This document shows positions 38,311-44,909 of a stretch of DNA of 64,000 bases, piece after piece. The position numbers and the translations under genes were made by a program. This stretch comes from a virus, in IMG/VR virus record IMGVR_UViG_3300033571_009591, positions 1 to 64,000 of that record. The stretch is one strand, 5' to 3'. The notes beneath the pieces are model-generated. The model saw only the letters and a program-made list of their open reading frames with translations, was not told the DNA's origin and did no database searches. Every line of letters starts with the position of its first letter. Position 1 is the first letter of the stretch.

Positions 38311-38378
38311 TTGACTTTCTATAAGAAGTTTGATAAAATACAAACAAGCCTCGCATGAAAATGCGGGGCTTTGTTTTT
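38311..38378 (+). promoter_or_regulatory. Promoter directly joined to a terminator
   Basis: TTGACT (38311-38316), 17 bp, TAAAAT (38334-38339); the expected start at 38346 is the first base of AAGCCTCGCATG and a hairpin with GCGGGGCT, followed by TTTGTTTTTT. The transcript would be only about 34 nt. Confidence 0.7.
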
Positions 38379-38418
38379 TCCCTAATCACTAGTATGAAAT
38401 GACGATACGATTTTATAC

Positions 38419-38664
38419 ATGAAGATTGTTGATAAGGATTACCACCCAAATGGCTCAGCCAATCCTTTTGTTGTTGCTATCGTAGATAGTCCTGAAGAAG
38501 GGGACACGAAACTAGTAATAATGTTTGAGGATTATGATTATGTTGCGGTATTATCACTTGACTATCTTGTTCGTGATGAAGACATCTCTGTAAAATTCAA
38601 TGGACATCACGGGGACAAGTACGAAAAACTTCGTAACGATCTCTGGGATGACTTTGCTGGATAG
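38419..38664 (+). CDS. Hypothetical protein
   Basis: 81 residues, acidic, beta-rich. No ribosome site; TTTATAC immediately precedes the ATG. The TAG stop opens a TAGCAAAAAGTAAAAA copy. Unknown. Confidence 0.6.
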   Translation: MKIVDKDYHPNGSANPFVVAIVDSPEEGDTKLVIMFEDYDYVAVLSLDYLVRDEDISVKFNGHHGDKYEKLRNDLWDDFAG

Positions 38665-38694
38665 CAAAAAGTAAAAACTAAGGGTGGGGGTGAA

Positions 38695-39264
38695 ATGACA
38701 ACTGTTGCAGCGGTGCAGGGTGAAGGCTGGGTTGTTGTTGGTTACGACTCTAGAGTCACGGAAAACCAAGAGAAGATATTTACTTTGGCTAAAGACAATG
38801 GCAAAGTAGTTAAGAATGGAAATTACTTACTAGGCGCGGCCGGCGACATGAGAGCCATCAACTTACTCAGTTATGTCTTTAAGCCACCTGTTATTAATCC
38901 AACAACTTATGGCGTCAGGTTGGATAAGTTTATGACTGCAGTTTTTATTCCTGAACTCAAGAAATGTTTTGAGGAAGCCTCATACTCCAAAGATGGGGAG
39001 ATGGAGTCCCAAGTGATGGTTGTGGTCAATGGGACTATTTACGAGATAGGAAATGACTTTTCGTGGGCACATGATGAGTCAGGTATCTACTCAATAGGTT
39101 CGGGTGGCGACTACGCCATCAGCGCGTTGCTTGCCACATTCGAAACACGCAAGAGAACTATTGGAACTGCGAAGGCACTTGTGCGTCAAGCAATAACTAT
39201 TGCCTCGAAGTTAGACCCAAACACTGCACCGCCCATCTACATACAAGTACAGCACTTCGGTTAA
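38695..39264 (+). CDS. Proteasome-like Ntn hydrolase
   Basis: 189 residues. MTTVAAVQGEGWVVVGYDSR: after Met removal Thr would be the nucleophile, and DSRV, the Lys in the following strand, GAAGD and GSGGDYA fit the proteasome beta / HslV fold, at the short end of its length range. It may degrade or process proteins, or be a self-assembling peptidase. Preceded by AAGGGTGGGGG. Host actinobacteria carry 20S proteasomes, so interference is possible. Confidence 0.75.
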   Translation: MTTVAAVQGEGWVVVGYDSRVTENQEKIFTLAKDNGKVVKNGNYLLGAAGDMRAINLLSYVFKPPVINPTTYGVRLDKFMTAVFIPELKKCFEEASYSKDGEMESQVMVVVNGTIYEIGNDFSWAHDESGIYSIGSGGDYAISALLATFETRKRTIGTAKALVRQAITIASKLDPNTAPPIYIQVQHFG

Positions 39265-39265
39265 A

Positions 39266-39328
39266 TTTTTACTTTTTGCTGTTTAGCTCTGCAGCCGGCG
39301 TTCACTGGAAGCCAACTACAAACAACTT
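39266..39328. repeat. Two-part composite repeat
   Basis: TTTTTACTTTTTGCT (39266-39280), 33 bp, AACTACAAACAACTT (39314-39328), immediately after the Ntn-hydrolase stop and before the small-RNA promoter. Confidence 0.85.
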
Positions 39329-39349
39329 CGTGATGTCTGCTACAAGGAC

Positions 39350-39378
39350 TTGACATGTCACCTTCGTTAATATATACT
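39350..39378 (+). promoter_or_regulatory. Promoter of the small RNA
   Basis: TTGACA, 17 bp, TATACT; 6 bp later starts the 88-nt stem-closed RNA. Confidence 0.85.
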
Positions 39379-39384
39379 TATGCT

Positions 39385-39472
39385 ATTCAGTAAGGGGGAA
39401 GTCGCTGGTCACCTGAACGACCTGAAACCTAGGGGGTCGGAAACAATACGACTCCCTTACTGAATCTTTTTT
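39385..39472 (+). ncRNA. Candidate 88-nt small RNA with own promoter and terminator
   Basis: ATTCAGTAAGGG (39385-39396) pairs perfectly with CCCTTACTGAAT (39454-39465); after a 3-nt bulge AGTCG pairs with CGACT. Inside, CGACC (39418-39422) can pair with either GGTC at 39407 or GGTCG at 39435. TTTTTT ends it and the next promoter starts at once. No ORF. Confidence 0.75.
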
Positions 39473-39499
39473 GACATTACGAAATTGATGTACTAGAGT
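39471..39499 (+). promoter_or_regulatory. Promoter
   Basis: TTGACA, 17 bp, TAGAGT; drives the subtilase gene. Confidence 0.85.
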
Positions 39500-39539
39500 A
39501 ACTAACACAAGGACACAAAGACAAAGGGAGAAAAGATAT

Positions 39540-40424
39540 ATGAAAAGACTAATACTAATAGTCGCACTTGTAGCGTCATCGCTAACACCTGCGCATGCTC
39601 AACCAACTCAAACTATTGCGGTGATTGACTCAGGAGTCAATACTGCGTTATTTAATAATATTGTTACAGAGGTATGTATTCTTGAATACTCCAACTGCGC
39701 TAATGGAAAGCCTTTCATGGAAGGTAAGGGTGCGGCTCATACAGGAGTGACAACTAATGCTGCGCTTAATCATGCGACTGGAATGATATCTATTATCAAC
39801 AAAGTGAACCCTTCAGTAAATATTATTCCAATTCGTATTATTGGAATTACTGATAAAGGTAACCCATTTATTTACTCAAACAATGCGGTGAAGTTAGCAC
39901 TCGACTGGGTTGTTGCTAACCACGCTAAATACAATATTACTGCGGTATCCGTATCGCAGGGTAAAGTTTTTGCTGGATGTAGAGTCCCTGATGGAACTGC
40001 CAATGCGGTAGCAACACTAAAGGCTAACAATGTTGCCGTAATTGGTGCGACAGGTAATGCTAGTAATCGAAAAGAGATGGACTCGATTGCCTGCCTACCT
40101 GATGTAATCTCGGTAGGGGCAACAGACAACCCTGATAAGGGAACTAGCGGAATTGCTTACGACCCTAAGGCAAAGCCATATATTGCTCGATACAGTAATG
40201 GTAATGCTCAGACAAGTTTTTACTTGAACGCTAGATGGTATGTACTTCAGAGTAATGGAACTCAGAAGTTTACAGTCGGAACTTCCAACTCAACTGCCTC
40301 ACTCGCTGGACTATGGACGCTGAATAGGAAGTCAAGCGTTGCGGAAACGCAAGCAACTCTCAACTCTTTAGCAACAACTGCGAGTAACGAGTGGCTAACA
40401 GGAAAGTATCTTCAGATTCCATAA
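39540..40424 (+). CDS. Secreted subtilisin-like serine protease (S8)
   Basis: 294 residues. Signal peptide (1-20, AHA), then catalytic Asp30 in IAVIDSGVN, His78 in LNHATGM, oxyanion Asn in IGATGNAS and Ser in GTSNSTASLAGLW. All triad residues are present but the surrounding motifs are variant. No propeptide is visible. It should act outside the cell, perhaps on surface proteins or a competing phage. Ends 30 bp before a terminator. Confidence 0.85.
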   Translation: MKRLILIVALVASSLTPAHAQPTQTIAVIDSGVNTALFNNIVTEVCILEYSNCANGKPFMEGKGAAHTGVTTNAALNHATGMISIINKVNPSVNIIPIRIIGITDKGNPFIYSNNAVKLALDWVVANHAKYNITAVSVSQGKVFAGCRVPDGTANAVATLKANNVAVIGATGNASNRKEMDSIACLPDVISVGATDNPDKGTSGIAYDPKAKPYIARYSNGNAQTSFYLNARWYVLQSNGTQKFTVGTSNSTASLAGLWTLNRKSSVAETQATLNSLATTASNEWLTGKYLQIP

Positions 40425-40456
40425 CCTAACCCCTTAGGAAAAAGTAAAAATAGATG

Positions 40457-40480
40457 CCCCCTCCCCCGAGGGGGTTTTCT
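40457..40480 (+). terminator. Intrinsic terminator
   Basis: CCCCCT/AGGGGG hairpin with TTTTCT, 7 bp after a repeat variant (40436-40450). Confidence 0.75.
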
Positions 40481-40493
40481 ATTGTTGCGGTGC

Positions 40494-40521
40494 TTGACTT
40501 TCTACAAAAAAGTGCTAAACT
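40494..40521 (+). promoter_or_regulatory. Promoter
   Basis: TTGACT, 16 bp, TAAACT; drives 40551. Confidence 0.8.
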
Positions 40522-40550
40522 TAGATCAACAAAACGAAAGGGGAAAGTAA

Positions 40551-40667
40551 ATGGAACTAGAAGTAGAATTGGCTCAATGTACGCGGTGTGAGGATGAAGT
40601 TGATGCGAGCACACTAATGGCTTATGGCGATTGGGAATTGTGTGAGATATGCCAGGACGACATTTAA
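40551..40667 (+). CDS. 38-residue zinc-ribbon microprotein
   Basis: CTRC...CEIC, two knuckles 20 residues apart, own promoter and AAAGGGGAAAG site. Confidence 0.65.
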   Translation: MELEVELAQCTRCEDEVDASTLMAYGDWELCEICQDDI

Positions 40668-40676
40668 TATCAAGTA

Positions 40677-40705
40677 TTGACTTTCTAAAAAATTATTTTT
40701 ATACT
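40677..40705 (+). promoter_or_regulatory. Promoter
   Basis: TTGACT, 17 bp, TATACT; drives 40736. Confidence 0.88.
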
Positions 40706-40735
40706 TACGCTACTTAATAAGAAAAGGGGAACACA

Positions 40736-41200
40736 ATGAAAGATACACACGAGATTGTAAAGTGTAAGAATTGCTTAAAAGATACCGAATACTCTTCATA
40801 TGAAGTCTACGAAGCAATATGCTTAAAGTGCCAGAAGCAAGTGGTGGTATTAGAAAGCGATTGCGTGTGCGCAGATGAAGATGGTCCAGACTATGGTGAG
40901 TGCTTCGGTTGCTATGATGATGCTAAAGATAATCTTAAGTATCTAATCAACGCTTGGGTAGATGCTCAAGGTAAAGAATTTTCTGAAGTCCGTATAGATG
41001 GAACGGGAATGGGATGGCAACGCCAGAGTGGTTATGCCCATACGGACATAGATGATATTGCTCATGCCCTCGCACTTCGCGGTGACTTCCGTATTATCTT
41101 TACTTTAGAAAATGGCGAACTAACTGCGACTCGATCATCTCATGATGAACCTACGGGAGCGCACTTCACCTTCACGCCAAGCGACACGCCAAGCGAGTAA
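40736..41200 (+). CDS. Zinc-binding hypothetical protein
   Basis: 154 residues. N-terminal CKNC...CLKC ribbon, then CVCADEDG...CFGC, then a DGTGMGWQRQSGYAHT domain. The 3' end overlaps a CGACACGC word. Function unknown. Confidence 0.7.
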   Translation: MKDTHEIVKCKNCLKDTEYSSYEVYEAICLKCQKQVVVLESDCVCADEDGPDYGECFGCYDDAKDNLKYLINAWVDAQGKEFSEVRIDGTGMGWQRQSGYAHTDIDDIAHALALRGDFRIIFTLENGELTATRSSHDEPTGAHFTFTPSDTPSE

Positions 41201-41202
41201 GG

Positions 41203-41231
41203 TTGCGTATATTGATTGACTATGTTATGCT
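41203..41231 (+). promoter_or_regulatory. Promoter
   Basis: TTGCGT, 17 bp, TATGCT; drives 41263. Confidence 0.65.
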
Positions 41232-41262
41232 TACTCCATAACAATAACGAAGGGGGAATAAA

Positions 41263-41358
41263 ATGATCTGCTCAAGTTGCTCGATAAGAGGTATCCGTGT
41301 TTGCTACCATATCGCGGTAAGTAAAGATGAACTTTACACGGAATATCTCGAAGATTAA
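41263..41358 (+). CDS. 31-residue Cys microprotein
   Basis: CSSC and a third Cys; AAGGGGGAATAAA before the ATG and a terminator just after support it. Confidence 0.58.
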   Translation: MICSSCSIRGIRVCYHIAVSKDELYTEYLED

Positions 41359-41371
41359 ATAGTAATTAAAA

Positions 41372-41398
41372 GCCCCCACCAAGTGTGGGGGTTTTTCT
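41372..41398 (+). terminator. Intrinsic terminator
   Basis: GCCCCCAC-caagt-GTGGGGG then TTTTTCTTT. Confidence 0.92.
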
Positions 41399-41414
41399 TT
41401 GCCGCGATGCATTT

Positions 41415-41471
41415 AGCAAAAAGTAAAAATTCAACAGCTGCGGTTGTCAGCTGCGCAACTGCAAACAACTT
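41415..41471. repeat. Two-part composite repeat
   Basis: AGCAAAAAGTAAAAA (41415-41429), 27 bp containing CAGCTG twice, AACTGCAAACAACTT (41457-41471). Here the two words are in opposite relative orientation to most other pairs. Confidence 0.8.
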
Positions 41472-41500
41472 CGCCACTTCCGCTTACTACCTACTAATAC

Positions 41501-41528
41501 TTGACTTTCTATAAAAAAGTAGTAGACT
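41501..41528 (+). promoter_or_regulatory. Promoter
   Basis: TTGACT, 16 bp, TAGACT; drives 41556. Confidence 0.82.
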
Positions 41529-41555
41529 TAGGTTAACAAAACGAAAGGGGAAAAA

Positions 41556-41981
41556 ATGTTAATTTCACCAAAGCAACTCGCGTTCGCGGGACGCCTTGCC
41601 AACGAACGCGGAGTCGCGCTCGCTACTGATTTTTCTACTTGGTCAATGAACCAAGCAAGCGAGGAAATTGCTCGCCTACTCGCAATGCCAAAGGTTGGCG
41701 TACGCGTACTTCCTGAAGGTATCTACTTCAAGGATGGGATTGTCTACAAGGTTCAAGTGTCTGGTGCTGGACGCTCATACGCAAAGGTCTTGCGTGAAAA
41801 GGGTGGGTTCGAGTACGACAATACTGCCATCAAGAATCTTTCCATCGAGGATAAGATTACGATTGAGCAGGCTAAGGCATATGGCGTTCAGTATGGCGTC
41901 TGCGTTGTCTGCGGAGCGTTGCTTACGGACGCAAAGAGTGTGGCAGCAGGGATTGGGCCGGTGTGCGGTAAGCGCATCTAA
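41556..41981 (+). CDS. DUF6011-like phage protein
   Basis: 141 residues. The C-terminal YGVCVVCGALLTDAKSVAAG then IGPVCGKRI is the DUF6011-type zinc site of phage early proteins. The N-terminal MLISPKQLAFAGRLANERG resembles a helical module seen with it. Probably nucleic-acid linked; not proven. Confidence 0.75.
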   Translation: MLISPKQLAFAGRLANERGVALATDFSTWSMNQASEEIARLLAMPKVGVRVLPEGIYFKDGIVYKVQVSGAGRSYAKVLREKGGFEYDNTAIKNLSIEDKITIEQAKAYGVQYGVCVVCGALLTDAKSVAAGIGPVCGKRI

Positions 41982-41995
41982 GTATTAAAAGTTAA

Positions 41996-42025
41996 GCCCC
42001 TCGCATACGCGGGGGGTTTTTCTTT
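41996..42025 (+). terminator. Intrinsic terminator
   Basis: GCCCCTCGC-ata-CGCGGGGGG hairpin then TTTTTCTTT. Confidence 0.88.
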
Positions 42026-42028
42026 GCT

Positions 42029-42134
42029 CACTACAAACAACTTCGTTCAGATCTAGCTGCGTGCGGTATGTTTTTACTTTTTGCTAAATATCTCTGCATT
42101 TTTGAGATGCGTCTGAGAGAACTACAAACAACTT
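42029..42134. repeat. Three-part composite repeat
   Basis: CACTACAAACAACTT (42029-42043), 27 bp, TTTTTACTTTTTGCT (42071-42085), 34 bp, AACTACAAACAACTT (42120-42134). Closest match in layout to 35796-35900. Confidence 0.88.
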
Positions 42135-42218
42135 CATTACAATAAACGGTAGTACCTCTCGTCCAAAATGCGGTTTGCTTACTAAAATAGTAAGTAGAAC
42201 CTAGAGAAAGGGAGAGAG

Positions 42219-42386
42219 ATGAGCAGAGATAAGAGCGAGGTAGAGTGCGCTGGGTGTAGTCAGGTAATGCTGAGTCAGAAAAAGACTATTGACACTTCGT
42301 GGCATTATGACAAGAGGACAGGCGACCTATGGCACTTGGAGTGCTGGGAAGCCTTCAGGGCTTGGTTTGACTTTCCTGACCTTTAA
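42219..42386 (+). CDS. Zinc-binding small protein
   Basis: 55 residues; CAGCSQVM...H...HLECW gives a plausible zinc site. AAAGGGAGAGAG before ATG. The next promoter's -35 lies in its 3' end. Confidence 0.62.
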   Translation: MSRDKSEVECAGCSQVMLSQKKTIDTSWHYDKRTGDLWHLECWEAFRAWFDFPDL

Positions 42387-42395
42387 TGATAGACT
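42367..42395 (+). promoter_or_regulatory. Promoter
   Basis: TTGACT, 17 bp, TAGACT; drives 42427. Confidence 0.82.
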
Positions 42396-42426
42396 CGCGC
42401 TAACTAAATAGAAAGGGGGGTTAGTC

Positions 42427-42939
42427 ATGGAAAACCTAGACAACCTCGCAGTAATAGATGAGAGCGTGGAAGCACCGCGCTACGAGATTGAGTATCCACA
42501 AGAGTTGTGGTCTGAAGTCTTAGAAGGATTGTGGATTGGTGGAACAGATGACAATGACATCTACGACCAATTAGAGAAGCCAATGATTAGGCGAGAGCAT
42601 TTCGATACGGTCTTTACGGCGTATGCGTGGGCTAATCCTGTGGATTGGTTTGTCAAAGAAATTCGTTATGGTTTTTGGGATAGCCATGTTCAAGGTGAAG
42701 CAGGGTTTAATCCTGCGGAGTTAGATGACATAGCCTCAATGGCGTATGCGGATTGGAAAAAGGGTAAGAAGGTTTTATTCCGTTGCCAAGCAGGGCTTAA
42801 TCGTTCGAGCCTATGTGCCGCTTTGGTGTTAATGAAAGACGGCTATACGGCAGATGACGCTATCGCCCTTATTCGTGAGAAGCGAAGTAAGTACGCACTA
42901 TTTAATAAGACTTTCGTAGATTACCTGAGAAGCCTGTAA
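42427..42939 (+). CDS. Dual-specificity/tyrosine phosphatase-like protein
   Basis: 170 residues. The P-loop FRCQAGLNRSS has the CX5R signature (Cys120, Arg126), and helix ADDAIALIREKR follows as in dual-specificity phosphatases; LWIGGTDD at the start is also typical. It would remove phosphate from Tyr/Ser/Thr proteins, or from RNA 5' ends as some relatives do. Complete and normal length. Confidence 0.85.
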   Translation: MENLDNLAVIDESVEAPRYEIEYPQELWSEVLEGLWIGGTDDNDIYDQLEKPMIRREHFDTVFTAYAWANPVDWFVKEIRYGFWDSHVQGEAGFNPAELDDIASMAYADWKKGKKVLFRCQAGLNRSSLCAALVLMKDGYTADDAIALIREKRSKYALFNKTFVDYLRSL

Positions 42940-42964
42940 GCGACACGCCGAAGGTCAGGAAGGT

Positions 42965-42993
42965 TTGACTTATGTCAGGAAGGTCTGTATTAT
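42965..42993 (+). promoter_or_regulatory. Promoter
   Basis: TTGACT, 17 bp, TATTAT; drives the 43037-44256 unit. Confidence 0.85.
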
Positions 42994-43036
42994 TAAGGTA
43001 TTAACAAAAGTTGTTAATAAGAAAAGGGGTAGAAAA

Positions 43037-43192
43037 ATGAAAACAGAAGCGAAGTTCATCAGACGCCGTATCGCAGTTGCCGTTATATTTTTCGCTATGT
43101 TCGGTTGGGCGTTAGACGCTACAACACCTGAAATGTGTAAAGTACCTGTGGAGCAGATGAACCAATACTGTATAGATTTAATCTACCCATAA
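43037..43192 (+). CDS. Small membrane or secreted protein
   Basis: 51 residues from ATG 43037 after AAAAGGGG. Basic start, one membrane helix (about 12-27), short exterior tail with two Cys. Confidence 0.62.
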   Translation: MKTEAKFIRRRIAVAVIFFAMFGWALDATTPEMCKVPVEQMNQYCIDLIYP

Positions 43193-43209
43193 TCGAAAGG
43201 GGAATAAAA

Positions 43210-43362
43210 ATGAAATGTTTAACTTGCGGAACTACTGAAGGCATAGTGTATTCAGGCGTAGATGCTTTCTGCCTCGGAGTAGAAACAGAAAAGATTTGCT
43301 ACTCGTGCGCTAATGCGGTTGCCTCACAAAAGAGGTTGGAGTCAGCCAATGAAGGTAACTAA
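43210..43362 (+). CDS. Zinc-ribbon protein
   Basis: 50 residues, CLTC...C...CYSC. GAAAGGGGAATAAAA precedes the ATG. Overlaps the next gene by 14 nt. Confidence 0.65.
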   Translation: MKCLTCGTTEGIVYSGVDAFCLGVETEKICYSCANAVASQKRLESANEGN

Positions 43363-43582
43363 AAAAGGAAAGGCTTTCCTCAAAGAGAGAGAAAGAACTA
43401 GCCCACTTCGTGCGGAGTTTTTACTTAAGTTTGCCTTCATGAGTGACGAACAGTTTTGGAAGTGGTCTGAACTAAAGACAACTGCCGAAGCAAGAGCGTT
43501 TATGGAAGCAATACCAATGCCTCCAATGAGGACAAACAAAATGTTTATCGAACTAGAAAAACAGGAAGGTAGCAAAAAGTAA
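43349..43582 (+). CDS. Basic helical hypothetical protein
   Basis: 77 residues from ATG 43349 (GGAG upstream). The last residues GSKK and its TAA stop are formed by the AGCAAAAAGTAAAAATG repeat, whose ATG starts the next gene. Confidence 0.62.
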   Translation: MKVTKKGKAFLKERERTSPLRAEFLLKFAFMSDEQFWKWSELKTTAEARAFMEAIPMPPMRTNKMFIELEKQEGSKK

Positions 43583-43584
43583 AA

Positions 43585-43734
43585 ATGACACTAGACACGG
43601 GAACTTTAGTCGCAATAATGATCGCACTTGCAGGCTCATGTACGGTGATGATTATTTCTATTCGCAGAATTGGCGATCTAGAAAGACAGAACAGATTTCT
43701 ACGCAACCAACTAAAAACGAAAGCAGGTAAGTAA
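43585..43734 (+). CDS. Single-helix membrane protein
   Basis: 49 residues, one membrane helix then a basic helical tail (RRIGDLERQNRFLRNQLKTK). ATG from the repeat; stop overlaps next start (TAATG). Looks like a small spanin- or holin-accessory-type protein, not certain. Confidence 0.58.
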   Translation: MTLDTGTLVAIMIALAGSCTVMIISIRRIGDLERQNRFLRNQLKTKAGK

Positions 43735-43922
43735 TGGATGACACAACTCAGGTAGTACTACCCGACAACTGCGGGTTTTCATGTCAGTTCGAGTGGATTG
43801 AGGTTTCCTCAAACTTCTTTAATGTTTCTGTCTATACGCCTGCGCTTATCGCTGGCTTGGCTGGGTATTTGATTTACCGAGTTATTAAGAAGAGCAAGAA
43901 GAGTCCATTTGAGAAAAAGTAA
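43734..43922 (+). CDS. Single-helix membrane protein
   Basis: 62 residues: outside N-terminus with two Cys, membrane helix (about 35-50), Lys-rich tail. Overlaps the next gene by 14 nt. Confidence 0.6.
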   Translation: MDDTTQVVLPDNCGFSCQFEWIEVSSNFFNVSVYTPALIAGLAGYLIYRVIKKSKKSPFEKK

Positions 43923-44103
43923 AAACATAGAGGCAGACGCTTCTAAACTCTATGACTCAGGATTGTCCATAGACAATGTTGCTTTGGAGTTAGATGTTTG
44001 CTACCGAACAGCAAGAAGGGCTATTAAGAACGCTGGCGTCACACTTCGTGACCCCTCTGCCCGCCTGAAAGGGCGTACAAGCCCTAAGAGAAAGAAGGGT
44101 TAA
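43909..44103 (+). CDS. HTH DNA-binding protein (TTG start)
   Basis: 64 residues. LYDSGLSIDNVALELDVCYR then TARRAIKNAG is a resolvase-type HTH and the tail is basic. The start codon is TTG inside a repeat variant, giving RKSKN as residues 2-6. Confidence 0.65.
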   Translation: MRKSKNIEADASKLYDSGLSIDNVALELDVCYRTARRAIKNAGVTLRDPSARLKGRTSPKRKKG

Positions 44104-44256
44104 ATGAACAACCTTAGTATAGTTTGGACAGCCGTGGTAGCCGTTGTAGCAGGTCTAGCGTCAATTCTAGCCTCTATCGCTGGTAACGACTCGTTGTCTA
44201 TAAGTTTCGGTCTGTGTGCGGTTGCTTCGTCAATGCTCGCAAGCCGAGAACGCTAA
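44104..44256 (+). CDS. Two-helix membrane protein, holin-like
   Basis: 50 residues with two short hydrophobic segments and a charged end (SRER). Follows the HTH gene directly. Could be a minimal holin. Confidence 0.52.
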   Translation: MNNLSIVWTAVVAVVAGLASILASIAGNDSLSISFGLCAVASSMLASRER

Positions 44257-44272
44257 GCCGTTCCTTAGCACC

Positions 44273-44312
44273 GAAAGACTCACTAACAACCTTCCCCGTT
44301 GGTGAGTCTTTC
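44273..44312 (+). terminator. Intrinsic terminator
   Basis: GAAAGACTCAC...GTGAGTCTTTC hairpin then TTTTGG; ends the 43.0-44.3 kb unit. Confidence 0.85.
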
Positions 44313-44326
44313 TTTTGGTGTGTCAC

Positions 44327-44355
44327 TTGCTTTAATTTTTTAATACTGTTAGTAT
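44327..44355 (+). promoter_or_regulatory. Promoter
   Basis: TTGCTT, 17 bp, TAGTAT; drives 44400. Confidence 0.68.
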
Positions 44356-44399
44356 TTGCCTTATCAGGGGAACAGCCCCTAAATATCGAAAGGTAAAAA

Positions 44400-44609
44400 A
44401 TGACCACTTACAAGCGCGTTGCGATTACAGAAAATGCTAAAGGTTTCTCATTTGACCTAGTTACAGAAAACTGGTTACGCCCAAATTCATATTCAAAAAA
44501 TGCTCAAACAATGCTTACACTTGACCAAATTAAGTCAGTCATTACTTACTACTGTAACTACAGAAATGTGGAAGTCATCAATGGCATTATGTATCTTGGA
44601 AAGGTGTAA
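44400..44609 (+). CDS. Hypothetical protein
   Basis: 69 residues; GAAAGGTAAAAA site. Contains YSKNAQTMLTLDQIKSVITY. Unknown. Confidence 0.62.
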   Translation: MTTYKRVAITENAKGFSFDLVTENWLRPNSYSKNAQTMLTLDQIKSVITYYCNYRNVEVINGIMYLGKV

Positions 44610-44611
44610 AA

Positions 44612-44734
44612 ATGACAAAAGGTACAAATCCGACAAAAGTTCAAATCATTTACATAAATTGCTGGAAGTGCGGGATTTCAATGTCCTTGCCTGAAAAAGA
44701 TTACTATCACGGCGCAAGTTGCGGGAAGTGCTGA
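44612..44734 (+). CDS. 40-residue zinc-ribbon protein
   Basis: CWKC...CGKC knuckles 17 residues apart; begins 2 nt after the previous stop. Confidence 0.62.
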   Translation: MTKGTNPTKVQIIYINCWKCGISMSLPEKDYYHGASCGKC

Positions 44735-44765
44735 CAAAAAGGCTACTTTCCTGACCTCTCTGTGC

Positions 44766-44880
44766 TAAAGTATTACCTATGAATGACGAAAGACGACTTG
44801 AAAGGTAAGTAATACCTCCTCCCCAATGAGGGTGGCTGAGTTGGCTAGTACAGCAACCAACTGCGGTTAGTTGAACGCAG
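44766..44880 (+). ncRNA. Candidate structured leader or RNA
   Basis: TGC-TAAAGT (44763-44771) looks like an extended -10. GTATTAC (44770-44776) pairs with GTAATAC (44809-44815), GTTGG with CCAAC (44840-44861) and CTGCG with CGCAG (44861-44880). It lies just before the lysis genes and shares TAAAGTATTA with the region at 38182. Confidence 0.45.
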
Positions 44881-44909
44881 AGTCCATGTCCCCAAACAAA
44901 GGAATACCA

